Shown in pieces: positions 1 through 12,338 of a stretch of DNA of 64,000 nt; the first letter of the stretch is position 1, and each line of letters opens with the position of its first letter. The stretch comes from Flammula alnicola (lineage: Eukaryota > Basidiomycota > Agaricomycetes > Agaricales > Strophariaceae), in contig JADNRV010000179.1 of assembly GCA_015499995.1 (NCBI GenBank), forward strand, positions 40,480 through 104,479, written 5' to 3'. The notes under the pieces are model-generated. The model searched no databases and was not told where the DNA came from. It saw only the letters and a list, made by a program, of their open reading frames with translations. The position numbers and the translations under genes are program-made.

Positions 1-2128
1 TCAACTTTTATCAAGCGCGAAGTCACGTCACAATTTGAACGTTGGGACGAAAAGACGCAAGAAGACATAAAAACCGCAATTATGCAAGGCGCGGACGGAT
101 CGTATGTTCATCTCAACAATTCGATGCATTGTTGAATTTCCACTAATTGTCTCTTAGATTTCGATGGGTTTCATTACAGCTTGATGCGTTGGCCAAATGC
201 CAGAGCCCACATGAAGTAAACACGCAGCTAGCCTGCCTACCCAAGGGTCTAGATGAGACATATAGACGGATACTGGAAACTATCGACACGGACTACATTG
301 GTGATACCCGAGTATTCCTGCAGTGGCTGGCCTTTTCCAAGCGGCCAATGACAGTTACCGAGATTGCCGAAGCCGCCACCGTGGACTTGGAGTCGGAAGA
401 TGGACCGGTTTATAAAGCTGCGCGTCGGTACCAGGATCCACGGGGCGTATTGTTGAGATGCTCCAGTCTTGTCACCGAATCACAAGGTATGGTGACCCGG
501 TGGATACTGTATAATGATATTTGTTGACGGATCAGACAGGGACCATAAAGCTTTCACACTTCTCCGTCAAAGAGTATCTGCTCTCAGTGGATGTCGAGAC
601 AAATTTCAGTATTAGCGAGAAAGATGCTCATTCAACAATCGCCCAAATCTCAGTCGCATATCTTCTACAATTTGACTCATTTGAGCCAATGCTACATCAC
701 TTGCCACTTGCTGAGTATGCAGCGGAGTACTGGATTTCCCACGTGGCGCCTGGAGACATCGGAACACCAGGAATCTCCTTGATAATGAAACTGTTCAACC
801 CAGAGACCGCTCCATTCATCAATTGGGTCCGAATTTGGGATTTAGATCAGCAATGGCGTGAAAGCTGGCTATCCTTAAGACTCGTGTCTGGAATTGAATC
901 CCCTCTTTACTATGCATCCCCTCTTTACTATGCTTCCCTAGCTGGTCTACGACAAGTGTCAGAACAGCTACTCGAGGAAGGGGTGGAAGTGAATGCACAA
1001 GGAGGAGGTTATGGAAATGCACTCCAGGCCGCGTCGTTTCGAGGTCACGAGGCGATCGTGAAGATGCTGCTCGAGAACGGGGCAGAGGTGAATGCACAGG
1101 GAGGAGGTTTTGGTAATGCACTCCAGGCCGCATCGCACGGAGGTCACGAGGCGATCGTCAAGATGCTACTCGAGGAAGGGGTGGAGGTGAATGCACAGGG
1201 AGGAGATTATAGTAATGCACTTCAGGCCGCATCGTTTCGAGGTCACGAGGCGATTGTGAAGATGCTGCTCGAGAACGGGGCAGAGGTGAATGCACGGGGA
1301 GGAGATTATAGTAATGCACTCCAGGTCGCGTCGCAAGAAGGTCACGAAGCAATCGTGAAGATGCTGCTCGAGAACGGGGCAGAGGTGAATGTACACTGGC
1401 GGGGAGGAAATTATGGTAATGCACTCCAGGCCGCGTCGCAAGGAGGTCACGAGGCGATCGTGAAGATGCTGCTCGAGAACAGGGCAGAGGTGAATGCACA
1501 GGGAGGACTGTATGGTAATGCACTCCAGGCCGCGTCGAAACAAGGTCACGAGGCGATCGTGAAGATGCTGCTCGAGAACGGGGCAGAGGTGAATGCACCG
1601 GGAGCTTATGGTAATGCACTCCAGGCCGCGTCGGAAGAAGGTCACGAGGCGATCGTGAAGATGTTGCTCGAGAACGGGGCAGAGGTGAATGCACAGAGAG
1701 GATTGTATGGTAATGGCAATGCACTCCAGGCCGCGTCGCAAGGAGGTCACGAGGCAATCGTGAAGATGCTGCTCGAGAACGGGGCAGAGGCGAATGCACA
1801 GGGAGGAGATTATGGTAATGCACTCCAGGCGGCATCGATTGAAGGTCATGAGGCGATCGTGAAGCTGCTGCTCGAGAACGGTGCGGAGGTGAATGCACAG
1901 GGAGGACGTTTGGGTAATGCACTCCAGGCCGCGTCGCGAGGAGGTCACGAGGCGATCGTGAAGATGCTGCTTGAGAACAGGGCAGAGGTGAATGCACAGG
2001 GAGGACCATATGGTAACGCACTCCAGGCCGCGTCGAAACGAGGTCACGAGGCGATCGTGAAGATGCTGCACGAGAAGGGGGCGAAGGTGAGTGCAAAGAT
2101 AGTTGATGCAGCATCAAGGTTTGGTTGA
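1..2128 (+). CDS. NACHT-ankyrin (NLR-like) protein, 3' part, cut by the window edge
   Basis: C-terminal part of a STAND/NLR-like receptor whose 5' end lies outside the window. Three exons are seen: <1-101, 158-486 and 540-2128. The introns 102-157 and 487-539 are GT..AG and sit exactly where the paralogue at 47.4-52.1 kb has its introns. Exons 1-2 encode the region C-terminal to the NACHT core (RWDEKT, then LPKGLDETYRRIL and FLQWLAFSKRPMT). Exon 3 opens with GTIKLSHFSVKEYLL, a segment typical of fungal NACHT proteins. It is followed by about 11 ankyrin repeats of ~33 aa (roughly 918-2100) with near-identical cores (NALQAAS..GHEAIVKMLLE). Such proteins are presumed non-self sensors, with ATP-driven NACHT oligomerisation and a ligand-binding repeat domain. 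That role is inferred from the family. No break is visible in the part present. Confidence 0.85.
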
Positions 2129-5100
2129 GAGGAAACTCTTGAGCAGATCATGAAGACGGACTCGGAGGACGAAAGTCGACTCATTATCAACAGAAACATT
2201 TTGGGATGCTGACACCTTACCCGAAACATTCTGACTGCTTATATGGAACAGAGATTTTTGTTACGGGAAATGTAGCTGTCGTATATTCATTCGAGTCATA
2301 GTCCAATTGTACAGACGGCCTTGAACATTTCAGGGGACAGAGGCCGATAAACTGGCTAGGAGATCCTACTTCTGCGTTTATTCTGAGGAGGGTTGGCACT
2401 GCATAAAGACACTGCACTGGGGGCGCAAACAGAGAGAACGATGACGTGTCGATGAGGCGCCGTTCATTCATGACGGATGATCAATGAGGTGTCTACAACG
2501 GATACTTCGATATCTTGAAAAGTGTTGGCTAGCGTTCGGAAAGCTATTAAATAATGTGGACATACAGCGGCTGATCTTCCAGAGGGCAGGCTCTTTATGC
2601 CTATCGAATCCTCCTATTTCTCGACCTTCCTTCCAGCGCTGATGTCATTGTCTTCGAAGGGGGTACACCAAAGGTTAAAAGTAATGGTGGGGGCTTGAGC
2701 GGCAGGCACCTCATGCGAACAAGGAGGCACCACGAAATTCGCCTTTGAAAATTTGACCCTCCACCGACATCTTCCACTCGGCAAAGGCCTCCGTAATCGA
2801 TTACTTCTCCTGCGCCTTCGACTCGGCTAGGCCGTGGTAGCAGCAGTAGCGGGCGGCCTATTTCGCTAGAGCCTCCTCGGCTGTCTTGATGCAATTAACC
2901 TTATCCTCCAATCCCTGAATCGTGCACTGAGCAGAGCCTCGAGGGAGCTGGTGATAGCCAATACAGCTGACACCTGCTTTGATAGCTTGAGGACCAGTCG
3001 TGGACGTCGTCCTTCTCTGACTCAATGCCGTTAGCAATAATAGAGGCGGGTGTGATTTGGGAGAGTGAAGATAATAATGAGCTCCCGAGATGTGTTGAAC
3101 AATGTCGGAGGGAGGTTTTACGAGGCATAAGAGTCTTGGTGTCGTAAGCCGATGCGAGTAGGCTAAGAAATGCGAGGCCGTCCAACAGCGAGGCCCTCAT
3201 ATCGTCGTCCCTCAGCTTCTGGATTTGTTGCAGCATCTGCCGTGCGTGAATCCTCCACCTTCTCCTCTACATCCGTCCCTCGTTGCCAACGGCCCGCTCA
3301 TGAGAAGATGACACGTCACCATCCAGCTCTCGTGTTTGTCGCTCCTGGTTTGTGCTCCTCCGCAGACAGCAGCTCGCGTGGTACAGTAGTCGAGGTGCTC
3401 CATGTATTATCGTCACAACCGTCCGAATCCTCCTCCTCCACACCCCAAGGCTCGTGCTCCAGATCATGATGTCTGGCCTCCTGGTGTTCTTGCATGAGAG
3501 GTGCGATTGGGTTTCTCGGAGTTGAATCTGGAGGTCGTCGATGATGAAAGAGGATGCTGATGGGTTCCGAATAGCCGGTCAGGTGATGTGGAAGTGGCCT
3601 GCCGAGGTGGACAGGCGGTAAATGCGTTGGGAATGGAGGAAGCGATGAACCTCGAAAGGTAGTCAGAATATGCTATGTATGCACAATGTGAGAAAACATA
3701 CCAAAGAACGACGTCGGATATCTCGTTCCTTATCCCGATAAGACTCCTCAGCTCCGCGGCTTTTCTGCGTCTCTTTGTAGTCGACTAAGTATAGCGTCGA
3801 GGGGTCAGAGCTTCACACGAGTGGTGGTTGCTGAAGCTGTTTTGCTAATGGGCCTTCGCGCAGGCTACTACTCGGGGTCTTCCTCTGAGAACACGCATGC
3901 GACACGCGCGGCGACTCTGTAGTCAGCGTCGTTGTCCTTGCCCGACGATAGAAATACCAGATTGCTGCATAACGGCGTAAGTCAGCCTACGGCCCGGCGA
4001 TATTTCGAAAAGACAGACGCACCACGATGTCGTCGCTCTCGAGTTTGTAGGTGGGGGTGTGCAGACTCTGCACTGAGTCTATTCGGGATTACGATTGAGC
4101 TCGCAGTAGGAGGAGCAAGCAAACGGGTGGATGCTGATGGGATGGGCGAGAGAGCATTTCTGGTGTTAGAAGGGCGGCGGTATTGTTAACTGAAAATGCT
4201 CCTAGGAAACGAGGTAAGCACCCCCGCTGAATCATCGTAACAAACAATACAACTAACCTCTTGTCTTTTTGGGCTTTGTTTGCCCCACTGTCTCCTACGC
4301 TCCTTCTCTCCGCTGCTCTACTGCGCAAGATTGCACCGCACGGCACTTCGTCGCAAACTGTCGCTGAGCCTTAAATTTCACGCACAGACGTAGAGACACG
4401 TAGACGAGACTCACGCCTGGGTAGAGAGCTATGAGTGAGAAAATTGCAGCTGGAGTTTGGGCGGCGAATGCGCTGCTCGTTTAAAATTCGCAAGGAAGCC
4501 CGCGTAGTAGGGGAAGGAAGGGTCGGTCAGCCAACATTTTCTCCCTCTACACAAGTCTTGTCGCTGAGAACGTGTGGTGGACGCAGCCACGTTTGGCGTT
4601 TGGGATTTGCGTGGGATTTGGATTCGTAGCGGGCAGGTAGGTGACCGAGAGGGCTTCACCTGAGTTGTGGTTATATTTGTGAGAATATGGGTGGGAGACA
4701 GGCGGGTAAGACGTCTGTAGAGTGTCGGCAGAGGGTACAAGTGCGGAGTCCAGATAGAAGCATAAGTAAAGAATATCGAATAGAAAATCTGACACGCACG
4801 TCCTAGGAAGCCATCGTCCTTGGCTCCTTTGAACGCTGCTCATTCATCGTAGATCCGGGTGCAGCTCGTTTATTGCGGTGCGAGGAGAATTGGAATCAAC
4901 TGGCGTGGGCAATTTCAAGTAGCATGCATCAGATTTGTACGGTTAGAGTAGCTGAAAGCTTGAAGACACTTACAAAATGAACACATTTGCGAGGGGTAAA
5001 AGAGGACGAATGAGTGTACAAGTAATATCCAAATTGGATCGAAGCGAAGGTGGCAGAGTGTTTGATGCCGATTCAAGAGATCCAGAACGAGGAGGAGAGG

Positions 5101-5255
5101 CAATGCCAGCGCAGAGAGAGACGCGTACAACGTTCCGGTTACCGGTCTGGAACAAACAATGGCCAACTCGGGCCGACTGATATCCGCAACAGATGGTCGT
5201 TCTTCAGCAACGCCCTCTTCGATATCATACTTACTCCTTTCTCACATCTCTCACA
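2129..5255. other. Degenerate intergenic DNA inside the left duplication arm
   Basis: No intact gene is supported. Two blocks look like former coding sequence. One is on the minus strand at about 2,600-3,470, with broken frames matching 46,345-47,188 of the other arm (shared stretches such as ESEKDDVHD and RASLLDG). The other is on the minus strand at about 3,900-4,843, matching 44,837-45,867 (shared start MSSVQRSQGRWLP). Both copies carry frame breaks in different places, and no known domain was recognised. Confidence 0.45.
3870..4843 (-). pseudogene. Unrecognised gene family copy A, broken
   Basis: Minus-strand remains beginning with ATG at 4843 (MSSVQRSQGRWLP), with a paralogue on the plus strand starting at 44837. 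Both copies share a stretch around IPNAK-GCVHHTF and a later part with KSVGD-like sequence (about 4,089-4,346 here). In this copy the frame breaks after CVHHTF, where the reading frame of the following segment (DPSFPYYAGF) is shifted. Splice-like sites occur between blocks. I do not recognise the family. The pairing of two copies in an inverted duplication is what argues it was once a gene. Confidence 0.3.
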
Positions 5256-6166
5256 ATGCCAGAAACCGAACGTCCTACTTCCAAGTTCCCGCGGCTCCGG
5301 TACTTTCCTATGTTTCGTCCACTTCTATCCTTGCCATGAGTTTGTCTCCAGCAATCTACATGGCTAGGACGACTTGGGTAGCATCCGCCAGATCTCTGTC
5401 TCCCTCGATGCCAGGCTAGAATCTCGTCCTGACGATTTCTTTGTCACCTTCTGCCACGAACCCATTCGCAGCCAAAACCAAGTGCGTTGCTTGCCCACTA
5501 ATCTAACACGATCCTCTTGATCGCTTATCTGTCTTCAAATCTCTGCAGGCGTACTCTATATGCTGTGTGATGCATGCAACCTCCGTTCTCGATCTCGCGA
5601 CACCAGCGATGCTCGTCCTGACTTGAACGAATAAGAAGGCATCAGGGAACACGTACATGACCTCTGAAAATGCACTGGTCAGTATTCATACCATTCCTTC
5701 CCCTTTGCGTTATCGTTGACGACTATTCTACAGTTCTCCAGCGGACGTGGTGCAGTCGGCAACATAAAACATTCGCGTTCTTGTGGTCCCTATTGCGGCT
5801 TACTCTCGTTTATCGTTCCCTCCACCAGATGCGAATGGGCTGGCAACATTGTCTCCGGCAACAGTACGGCTTCCGCTTACATCGGTGAGAAGGACTGCAG
5901 GACGTACCGCACCAGCCATGACAGACAGTGTTTACCTTTGTATGTACCTCCTCTCTGTATCGTCGAATTGACTGTGAAACTACTACCTCTAGTTAATCCA
6001 CTGGCTGCGGCGGAACCGCGAACCTTATGCAGACCACACAACCCGGTATTGAATGTTATTCGCGTGACCATGAACCACCAGGGTTCGAATCCACTGGACG
6101 TAGCGGTGTGGGCAACATCGTCCGCAAACGGTCCATGTCCCGTACGCGTTCTTAAATCATCTTGAT
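5256..6166 (+). pseudogene. PAR32/DUF3602-like gene, degenerate
   Basis: Fragments of the GRGG-G-N repeat family (DUF3602, which includes yeast Par32, a TORC1-linked regulator of ammonium transporters) lie on the plus strand. The pieces are FSSGRGAVGNI after a 3' splice-like site near 5730, WAGNIVSGNS near 5840, an STG..GGTAN-like motif near 6000-6020, and ESTGRSGVGNIVRKRSMS ending at the TAA at 6164-6166. A candidate start is ATG 5256 (MPETERPT). The motifs lie in different frames, and an in-frame TAA immediately precedes the third motif, so no continuous protein can be assembled. The family assignment rests on the repeated Gly-Arg-Gly motif and the C-terminal RKRSMSR-type tail. Confidence 0.45.
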
Positions 6167-6264
6167 CACCACCTATCCAGTCGAAGTCGAAAAAAATAGG
6201 TTTATTGTTCGAATAAACGCAAATTGTACTCTACACCGCACCAAATCTAGCTGTTCTGCCCCAT

Positions 6265-6480
6265 TTCTGCGTACGTCGACCTCTCCATGTCCACATTTTC
6301 TTCCAATCATATGTCTCTGCAGTCGGTATCGCAATGCAACTCAAAGACGTGGCACATCACCTTCCGTTTTCAGGCTCCTTCAAGCAGAATAACTTACCGT
6401 AGCAGCAGGTGGTGCCACGTCAGCGCTGTCTTCAGCGTCGAACCGCCTCCAGAATTCCTTCCATCGCTCTTGGTTTGGGA
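6265..6480 (+). repeat. Dispersed repeat, copy 1 (inverted relative to 63,740-63,943)
   Basis: About 215 bp align at roughly three-quarters identity with the reverse complement of 63,740-63,943. Shared anchors are CGTACGTCGAC, TTTCTTCCA, CACGTCAGCGCTG and TTCCTTCCATCGCTCTT. No frame is conserved convincingly across both copies, so coding status is open. The plus-strand ORF running on to 6964 is unassigned. One alternative frame holds a GGSGRGRI string that could be another scrap of the PAR32-like gene. Confidence 0.5.
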
Positions 6481-6966
6481 TCTCATGGATTCAGCGTCCG
6501 ACCTCGGTGGTGCTGCTGGTGCTTTGGGTATTGATGGCTCTTCCATGGTTCGGGCAAAGCGGCACGGAGGGCGGAAGTGGAAGAGGCCGTATCTCCAACA
6601 CAATTTGTACGACGAACCACCTCCACTACCTACAATTGCCGCTGCTTCAACCTCTGCCTACGCTTCGCAACATTTAATTATCTATAAGCGATCTTTTCTG
6701 CGTCTCGGGCCTCCTTACGCGTCAACGACCAGCAATGTCAAGGACCGCCTATGGCAACTTCGAATATGCCTACACGTACACCGAGGCTTTCGAACGTTGA
6801 AGGACGTACCGACGCCTCTTACTTCCATGTTGCCTGATCCAAAGCTTACACTGACATCAGGCAATGTCAGCATGCGAGCCTTAGTGAGTGTACCGCTGGG
6901 GTTCGTGATTTTCTCCATCGGAGTCGAGCGGTGGGCGAGAGTGGGGTTATTTCATAGTGCATAGGT

Positions 6967-7451
6967 TATTTAGTTGCGTTTATGGTTTACTTTCTCGCGG
7001 GCGGCGGTGTTCCTTTTTTTGATCCCCCTATCCAACACCGCCATCACCATTTTTCATCACTCCAGTTATCTGTTCTGCTATCATCTTGCTTTCGTTATTA
7101 TAATTCCGTTCAAATTCTCGTTTCTTGATCTCATAGTCGTACACTATGTATTCGGTAGACTATCATACAATACCATATCATTTTTCTCAACATCGTTGCA
7201 GGAATTAAATAATGCCGAAGGATGCGTAATATGGATTTGTAGGCGATGAATTTCACTTCGCAGGCGCAGCAGCTAATAATATACTGCACGCCCCTCTTGT
7301 ACGGCTAGCCAATGAGCGATATGTTATTACATAGCCTGCCGTCAAAGCCATGCCTCGGATCTCTCCGAACAACGCCCTTGGGGCCCTTGAGGCTTATAAT
7401 GGGTGGTGACGACGGCGAGCTCGTTTGACACGATCTTTGCTGACCTCGCTT
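6967..7451. other. Intergenic, upstream of the DOMON gene
   Basis: T-rich on the plus strand, with no coding frame or domain recognised. It presumably holds the promoter of the downstream membrane protein gene. No clear TATA or other element was identified. Confidence 0.5.
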
Positions 7452-9193
7452 ATGCTGTTATTCTCTCTGACGACGTTATGGTTCTCGGGTTTGGTGTCAG
7501 GAGCGGTGAGTTCTTGTGCTTCAATTCGTTAGGCGCTCGCTCACTTCTTGGCGTAGATGCTTGCTTCGAGGCAAAGCAACAACCTCACGGGCAATAGGCT
7601 CTGCTCTAGGGTGTGTATTCTCTTCTAATGGTATCCTTGGTGTGTCTGAAGATGGACCGAAGTCCATGTGTGTTACATGTATAATGAATGGATCCGTCGT
7701 CGAATGTGAGTCTTCTTCAATATATACTTCGAAATCTGTTGTGAAGATCTTTTATTTTCAGACGTGATGACCAGTACTAGCAGCAGCAAAATTGGTTGGA
7801 TGTCGGTGTAAGCAGTTCTCATCGTCCCATGTTTATTAATTTCCCTGACACTTCACTTAGCGGGTTTGGTCGGTCAATGGGAAACGCTCCAATGGTTGTA
7901 ATGTGGCCAAATAGCGATGGGAGCGTGACACTTTCTCAACGATCATCGTCCGGTCATTCGACTCCGCGTGTGGATTCAAATCCACCACAGATAGCAAATA
8001 TTTCGCAAGCGTATACAGTTGTAAGTGTTACCCTGCATTTTCAAAATTTCCAATGACCCAACTCGGGTTTTCAGACATCCGGTTCGACACCCCAACTCGC
8101 CTTTACGATGCCCGTAAGTTCCTCAACAGTTCACGACTACCGAAACTCATTTTCATACTATAGATAAACGCAACAAATACCAAACCATTCATCATCTGGG
8201 CCTACAGCTCTACTAACCCCCAATCCTCCGCCGTAGATGCCCACTTCGACGAACATAGCGATATGGGAGCATGGCAGCTCGATCTAACAAGACCTCTGAG
8301 TTCATCTTCCATAAGCACGAACGGCACTTTACCCACCTTTGCTACACTACCTCTTTATCCATACCAACACCTCGTCATAGTCCACGCGATACTCTGCGTT
8401 GTAGGCTTTCTTCTGTTCCTCCCGGCTGGCGCGATACTGGCGCGATATCTTCGTGTTTTCAATCCGATCTGGTTCCAAGGACACTGGATAATCCAGTTTG
8501 CGTTGGGTATCCCTAATACCATTCATTTTCCCTTCGTGTGCTTATATCGGGTTACGAACAGCTGCGCCTGTGATCGTCATCGGCGTCGCGCTAGGAATAG
8601 CTGCAGTACAATCGGCTGGAGCGCTCCATTTCGGTGATTCTCATAGGGTGGGTACCACTTCTTCCTCATTCTCATTCTCTTACGCTACATAGCTAAACAA
8701 CGTACTTTACTTTACAGAAATATGGATTCGCCATCCTTGCCTTATACCTAGCACAATGCGCCCTAGGAGCTTTCATCCACTTCGTCAAATCCAAAAAACG
8801 AACTCGACGACCGATCCAGAATTACCTGCATGGCTTGGTGGGACTGGTCACGATAGGCGCAGCGATGTATCAGATATACAATGGGTTCTACGCCGAATGG
8901 CCTAATACGACTGGACGTGGACCTTTATCTGGCAGTCTTACGGTTTTCTTTTGGATATGGAGTGTGGTAAGCTCGAGTTGTTTAATGTCTATGCATCTTA
9001 ATTTTTTCCGTATTGATATACGATTTTGTAGCTATTGGCTGTGGCTTACTTGGCTGCTTTGGCCTTCCTCCCACGTCAACTCAGGCAAGAAAATAATAGC
9101 CGGCCACTGGCTGCTCGCGAAGATGAAGGAGAATATATCCGGATGGCGTCTCAAACTAACTTGAACGATCCTCAAAGCACCTATCGTGATTGA
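7452..9193 (+). CDS. DOMON / cytochrome b561-type membrane protein
   Basis: Predicted secreted-face redox membrane protein: an N-terminal DOMON (cellobiose-dehydrogenase cytochrome-like) domain joined to a cytochrome b561-type helical domain. Exon 1, 7452-7505, encodes a signal peptide (MLLFSLTTLWFSGLVSGA). The start of exon 2 is uncertain (3' splice near 7661). Later exons are ...-7705, 7762-7807, 7861-8020, 8075-8113, 8164-8506, 8562-8647, 8718-8966 and 9032-9193, all with GT..AG introns in phase. The DOMON part holds GWMSVGFGRSMGNAPMVVMW and ends near LDLTRPLSS. Hydrophobic helices follow (IVHAILCVVGFLLFLPAGA; IVIGVALGIAAV; a segment with HFVKS), with His residues in positions suited to haem. 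The tail is short, polar and cytosolic. No break is seen. The family is thought to move electrons across the membrane; the substrate is unknown. Confidence 0.85.
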
Positions 9194-10082
9194 TATTACA
9201 GGCAAGCCATGTCTCTTGTTGCTTCATTGTTCCCGATACCATGGACTTCTGCGTCGCTTGAACCTGGTTACTTATTCTATCGATACTGTATATTGGAGAA
9301 TAAATTGTCTTAATGGACTTGAGGTATCGCATGACGATTGTAGAAAGAAGATTTTCTTGGCGGCTCTCTTGTCACTAGCTAAGTGTACCAGCCTGGACAA
9401 AAATACACCTCGCATTCGCAATACAAGCCACTATCAAACACACATCCATCCATCTCGTCCAGCCAAGCCCTTCATTCGATATACCCATCCTGACATGCCA
9501 AAGAAAAGCAAGCAACGTGCCAAAAACACTCGCACTTCCACGGACAATCCTGACGGCGGTTGGGGCATGGGCGATAGAGGGCCAAGCGAACACGAGACCA
9601 GGACGAAAGGGACGAGGAGCGTCGCAGAAGCTGTGCAGACGCCCTAGCAAGTACGATACGAAGGAGAGGGAACAACAGAGCAGAGGCGAGAATTATCGTT
9701 CTTCAGTGGTCGCACCTAGCCGCCATAGTCTCCGTCGCTCGTCTCTAGCAACAACGGCACTCGCATCCACCGCCATGCAATACACATTGGTTGGCGTGCG
9801 CATGTATATGCATGGTCGAGACTCATGGCGACGAGGAATGCCGAGTGAAAAGCTGGGCATTTTATATTGGTAGTAAGGATCAATTCGAATCTGTTGGAAC
9901 AGAACTTGTCCGTTCTCTGCATGACGTTCAAAATCCATACTTGGTCTACCTTTAATTTGATTATGCGCATCACTCGATTTTAGAAAAGGTGTATTTCAAT
10001 TAAATTTCAATTGCCACTGTGCATGGTTCTGTTTTTCTAGGAGAATATACAAACTTTCCAGCCGCCCCAGCGCAGTAAGTTT
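9194..10082. other. Intergenic between the DOMON gene and the nested transposons
   Basis: No supported gene. A 50-codon plus-strand ORF from ATG 9496 (MPKKSKQRAK...) is basic and low-complexity and has no recognisable partner exon. It could be a first exon cut off by the transposon insertion at ~10.08 kb, but nothing further supports it. Confidence 0.4.
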
Positions 10083-10562
10083 GGGAATTGGAATTTACGG
10101 GGCGATTACGGCGATCATTACGGTGGGAATTACGGCGGCATCTGGTCACATGATGAGCGAAATGCTCGGCACGGCGAGCACGCCCAACTAACAACCCATT
10201 TCGACGCGTCCCGTCGATAAGCCAACCCCCTATCGCCATTCTAATATTGTAGCAGAACGGCGATATGTATTTTTTAACTATCTAAATTTAAATTTTGACA
10301 AGTTTTACGATCACAAAGCCTCTGATGAGTATATCAGGCAGTTAAACCTTCATAAACCATTACAGCAGTTCCGGAAAACCTTGAGAATCCAGTTTTTTTT
10401 CGAAATGCGCATGTGCACACGCGCACGCGTGATTCCCTTTTTGGGAATGGTTAGATTTGGACATGGGCTGGCGTGGTTTCTCTCTTACCCCCACCACACG
10501 CTGGCCCGTGTTCGTCTCATCTCTTCACAATAAACATATATTCCTTATAATCATATCCCATA

Positions 10563-12274
10563 ATGTCTACCTTACAATGGCAGCTGACAGCTGAAGAACA
10601 GGCCGAAATCGATAATGATCCCTATGGCGAGGACGTGCCTTTTGACGAAATAATACGGAAGGAGATTATACCCAATCTAAAACCAGGCGGTATGTATTTT
10701 TTTAATCGAAAGGGTTCTGCATTATTCAAGTCTTCCTCAGCACTTGTATACCTCAACGGCGGACCAGGATCCCAGGAAGAGGCGAGGAAGAGGGCGGAGA
10801 GAAACAGGAAAGCTCGAGAAAAGAGGGCGCAGAACCGTGAAGAGAAGGAGTCCCAGAAGACAGTAACAGCAGGTCCAAAACGCAAGGCGATGTCACCTTC
10901 TGCACACAATCAAGGCGATGATGACGAGGGACCAGCTGCAAAACAACCAAGGCAAGATCGCGTTGCGGTATACATCATTGTCGAAGCCCCTGCCACTCCT
11001 GGTTCAAGACCAAAAACAAAGGCAACAGGAGTCTCTGCCCGACCTCCTGCCCACCGAGGTCCATTTTGGCTCGACATCGAAGCCAATTATGAGACGTTCA
11101 AAGGCCTCCTCGCCAAGACCCTTCCCTGCCGCCCTGAGAATCTCCCGCTCGCCCATCTTCAGTGGAAATATGACAAACCAGTCAATGACAGAAAGAAGAG
11201 TGTTGCCACGCCCATGGGGTATGAGGCATTGCAAGAGTCTTTGAAAGAACGTACCAAAGACCGAGCAATTACCATTCACATGCCGCCCCCAACGCAGGAT
11301 GCTACGGTATGTATTTTCATCCTTTCCTTCAAGCTTGAGAGCTAATTTTGCATGCCAGACATGGGATACTGGCGACGGCAACTATGTTGATATGCCATTT
11401 GACTTCTACGATGAATTTGCGAGCACGGTCCCATCTGAACTATCCGCGAAAGCTCAAATCGTAAGTTCTTCACTGGCTCCGTTTACCTTTCTCTTGTTTC
11501 TTATACTGCTATTATGTTTAGGCTGCCATTGAAACGAAATCGGTGGATCATCTTCATGATCTCAAGGCCCAATATCCAGTCAATAATCATGCAGCGCTGT
11601 TCCCAGGAAAACGAGTCTTCCACCAAAAGGGATCTTATTGGGATTTGACGGACCTCAAACTGAAGATTTGGGCAAATTCATTGGTATGTTATCTACGCTT
11701 AGACCTCTTATTCTTTCTGACATTTTCAAAGTCTTTGGGAAGTGCTGGGGTCTCGCTCAACCAACCGCCCATATCAATGCACTTTGATATGGATCACCGA
11801 CTCAAGCCTGCACATTCCAGACAAGATGAGAACACCGCCCCGTCTCATCACCTCACCCCCCGTTCCCCATCATGTCAAACATCTGTTCCTTATCCCTATC
11901 CCTATGCTCCGCCACCTTACGCCTATCCACCAATGTTCGGCTATCCACCCTTTCCACAATTTTATCCAAAACCGCCAGCGTCACCGCCTCCGCCACTGGC
12001 AGCAAATCCTCCGCCTGTCCTCGAATCACCCAAGACTGCCCTACGCTTGAAAATCCCTCTCGCCGCATTCTGTCAACGCTATGACATTCCTGATAGCGAC
12101 CAGGAAAAGCTTGTGAAGCTCGAGTATCGTCCTGGAAACCGTGTCGTTGAGAAGATGCCTGCTTCTGAATGGAAAGATGGGTGTGGGTTTTCGTTCATGG
12201 GCTGGGAAACATTTCTCGATGCGCACCGTGTCTTCTTGAAAGACGCCAAGGATGGTAAATGGGCTCCGGAATAG
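10563..12274 (+). CDS. Passenger protein of the Tc1/mariner element (unknown function)
   Basis: Five exons, 10563-10689, 10741-11306, 11359-11460, 11522-11683 and 11732-12274, join in phase to give 499 aa. The order is: an acidic N-terminus (STLQWQLTAEEQAEID); a highly charged, probably coiled segment with nuclear-localisation-like clusters (RKRAERNRKAREKRAQ, GPKRKA); a globular middle (FWLDIEANYETFKGLLAKTL; TPMGYEALQESLKERTKDRA); a segment with KGSYWDLTDLKLKIWANS; a Pro/Tyr-rich linker; and a C-terminal helical domain (FCQRYDIPDSDQEKLVKL, then GWETFLDAHRVFLKD) that may be SAM-like. It is not a transposase. From memory it resembles hypothetical proteins that occur in many copies in mushroom genomes, which mobility inside a transposon would explain. 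A DNA-binding or accessory transposition role is a guess. Confidence 0.8.
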
Positions 12275-12338
12275 TTCTATCAGATTCATCTTTCGATTCT
12301 GTACATTCTAATTCATTACGTTCCTTTGTGTACAACTT

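Larger units (their letters stand above)
1..5240 (+). repeat. Left arm of a large inverted duplication (partner ~44,335-49,960)
   Basis: The NACHT-ankyrin 3' half and the following ~3.1 kb recur in reverse orientation at about 44,335-49,960. Matching landmarks are the post-stop segment near 2,130-2,215 with 47,330-47,400, the segment at 4,800-4,850 with 44,830-44,880, and the segment near 5,200-5,225 with 44,338-44,370. The spacing from gene stop to inner boundary is similar in both arms (about 3.1 kb). The arm runs off the left window edge, so its full length is unknown. The arms have diverged by substitutions and small indels, so this is not a very recent event. Confidence 0.8.

Noticed and set aside
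819..2117. Long minus-strand ORFs (up to 319 aa) rich in Ser/Arg/Pro and His/Leu
   Set aside because: They are antisense reflections of the ankyrin repeats; the ~99-nt periodicity keeps other frames open. The same applies to plus-strand ORFs at 47,425-49,110.
6075..6095. tRNA T-arm-like sequence GGTTCGAATCC
   Set aside because: It encodes the GFES part of a PAR32-like motif, and no acceptor or anticodon arm can be folded around it.
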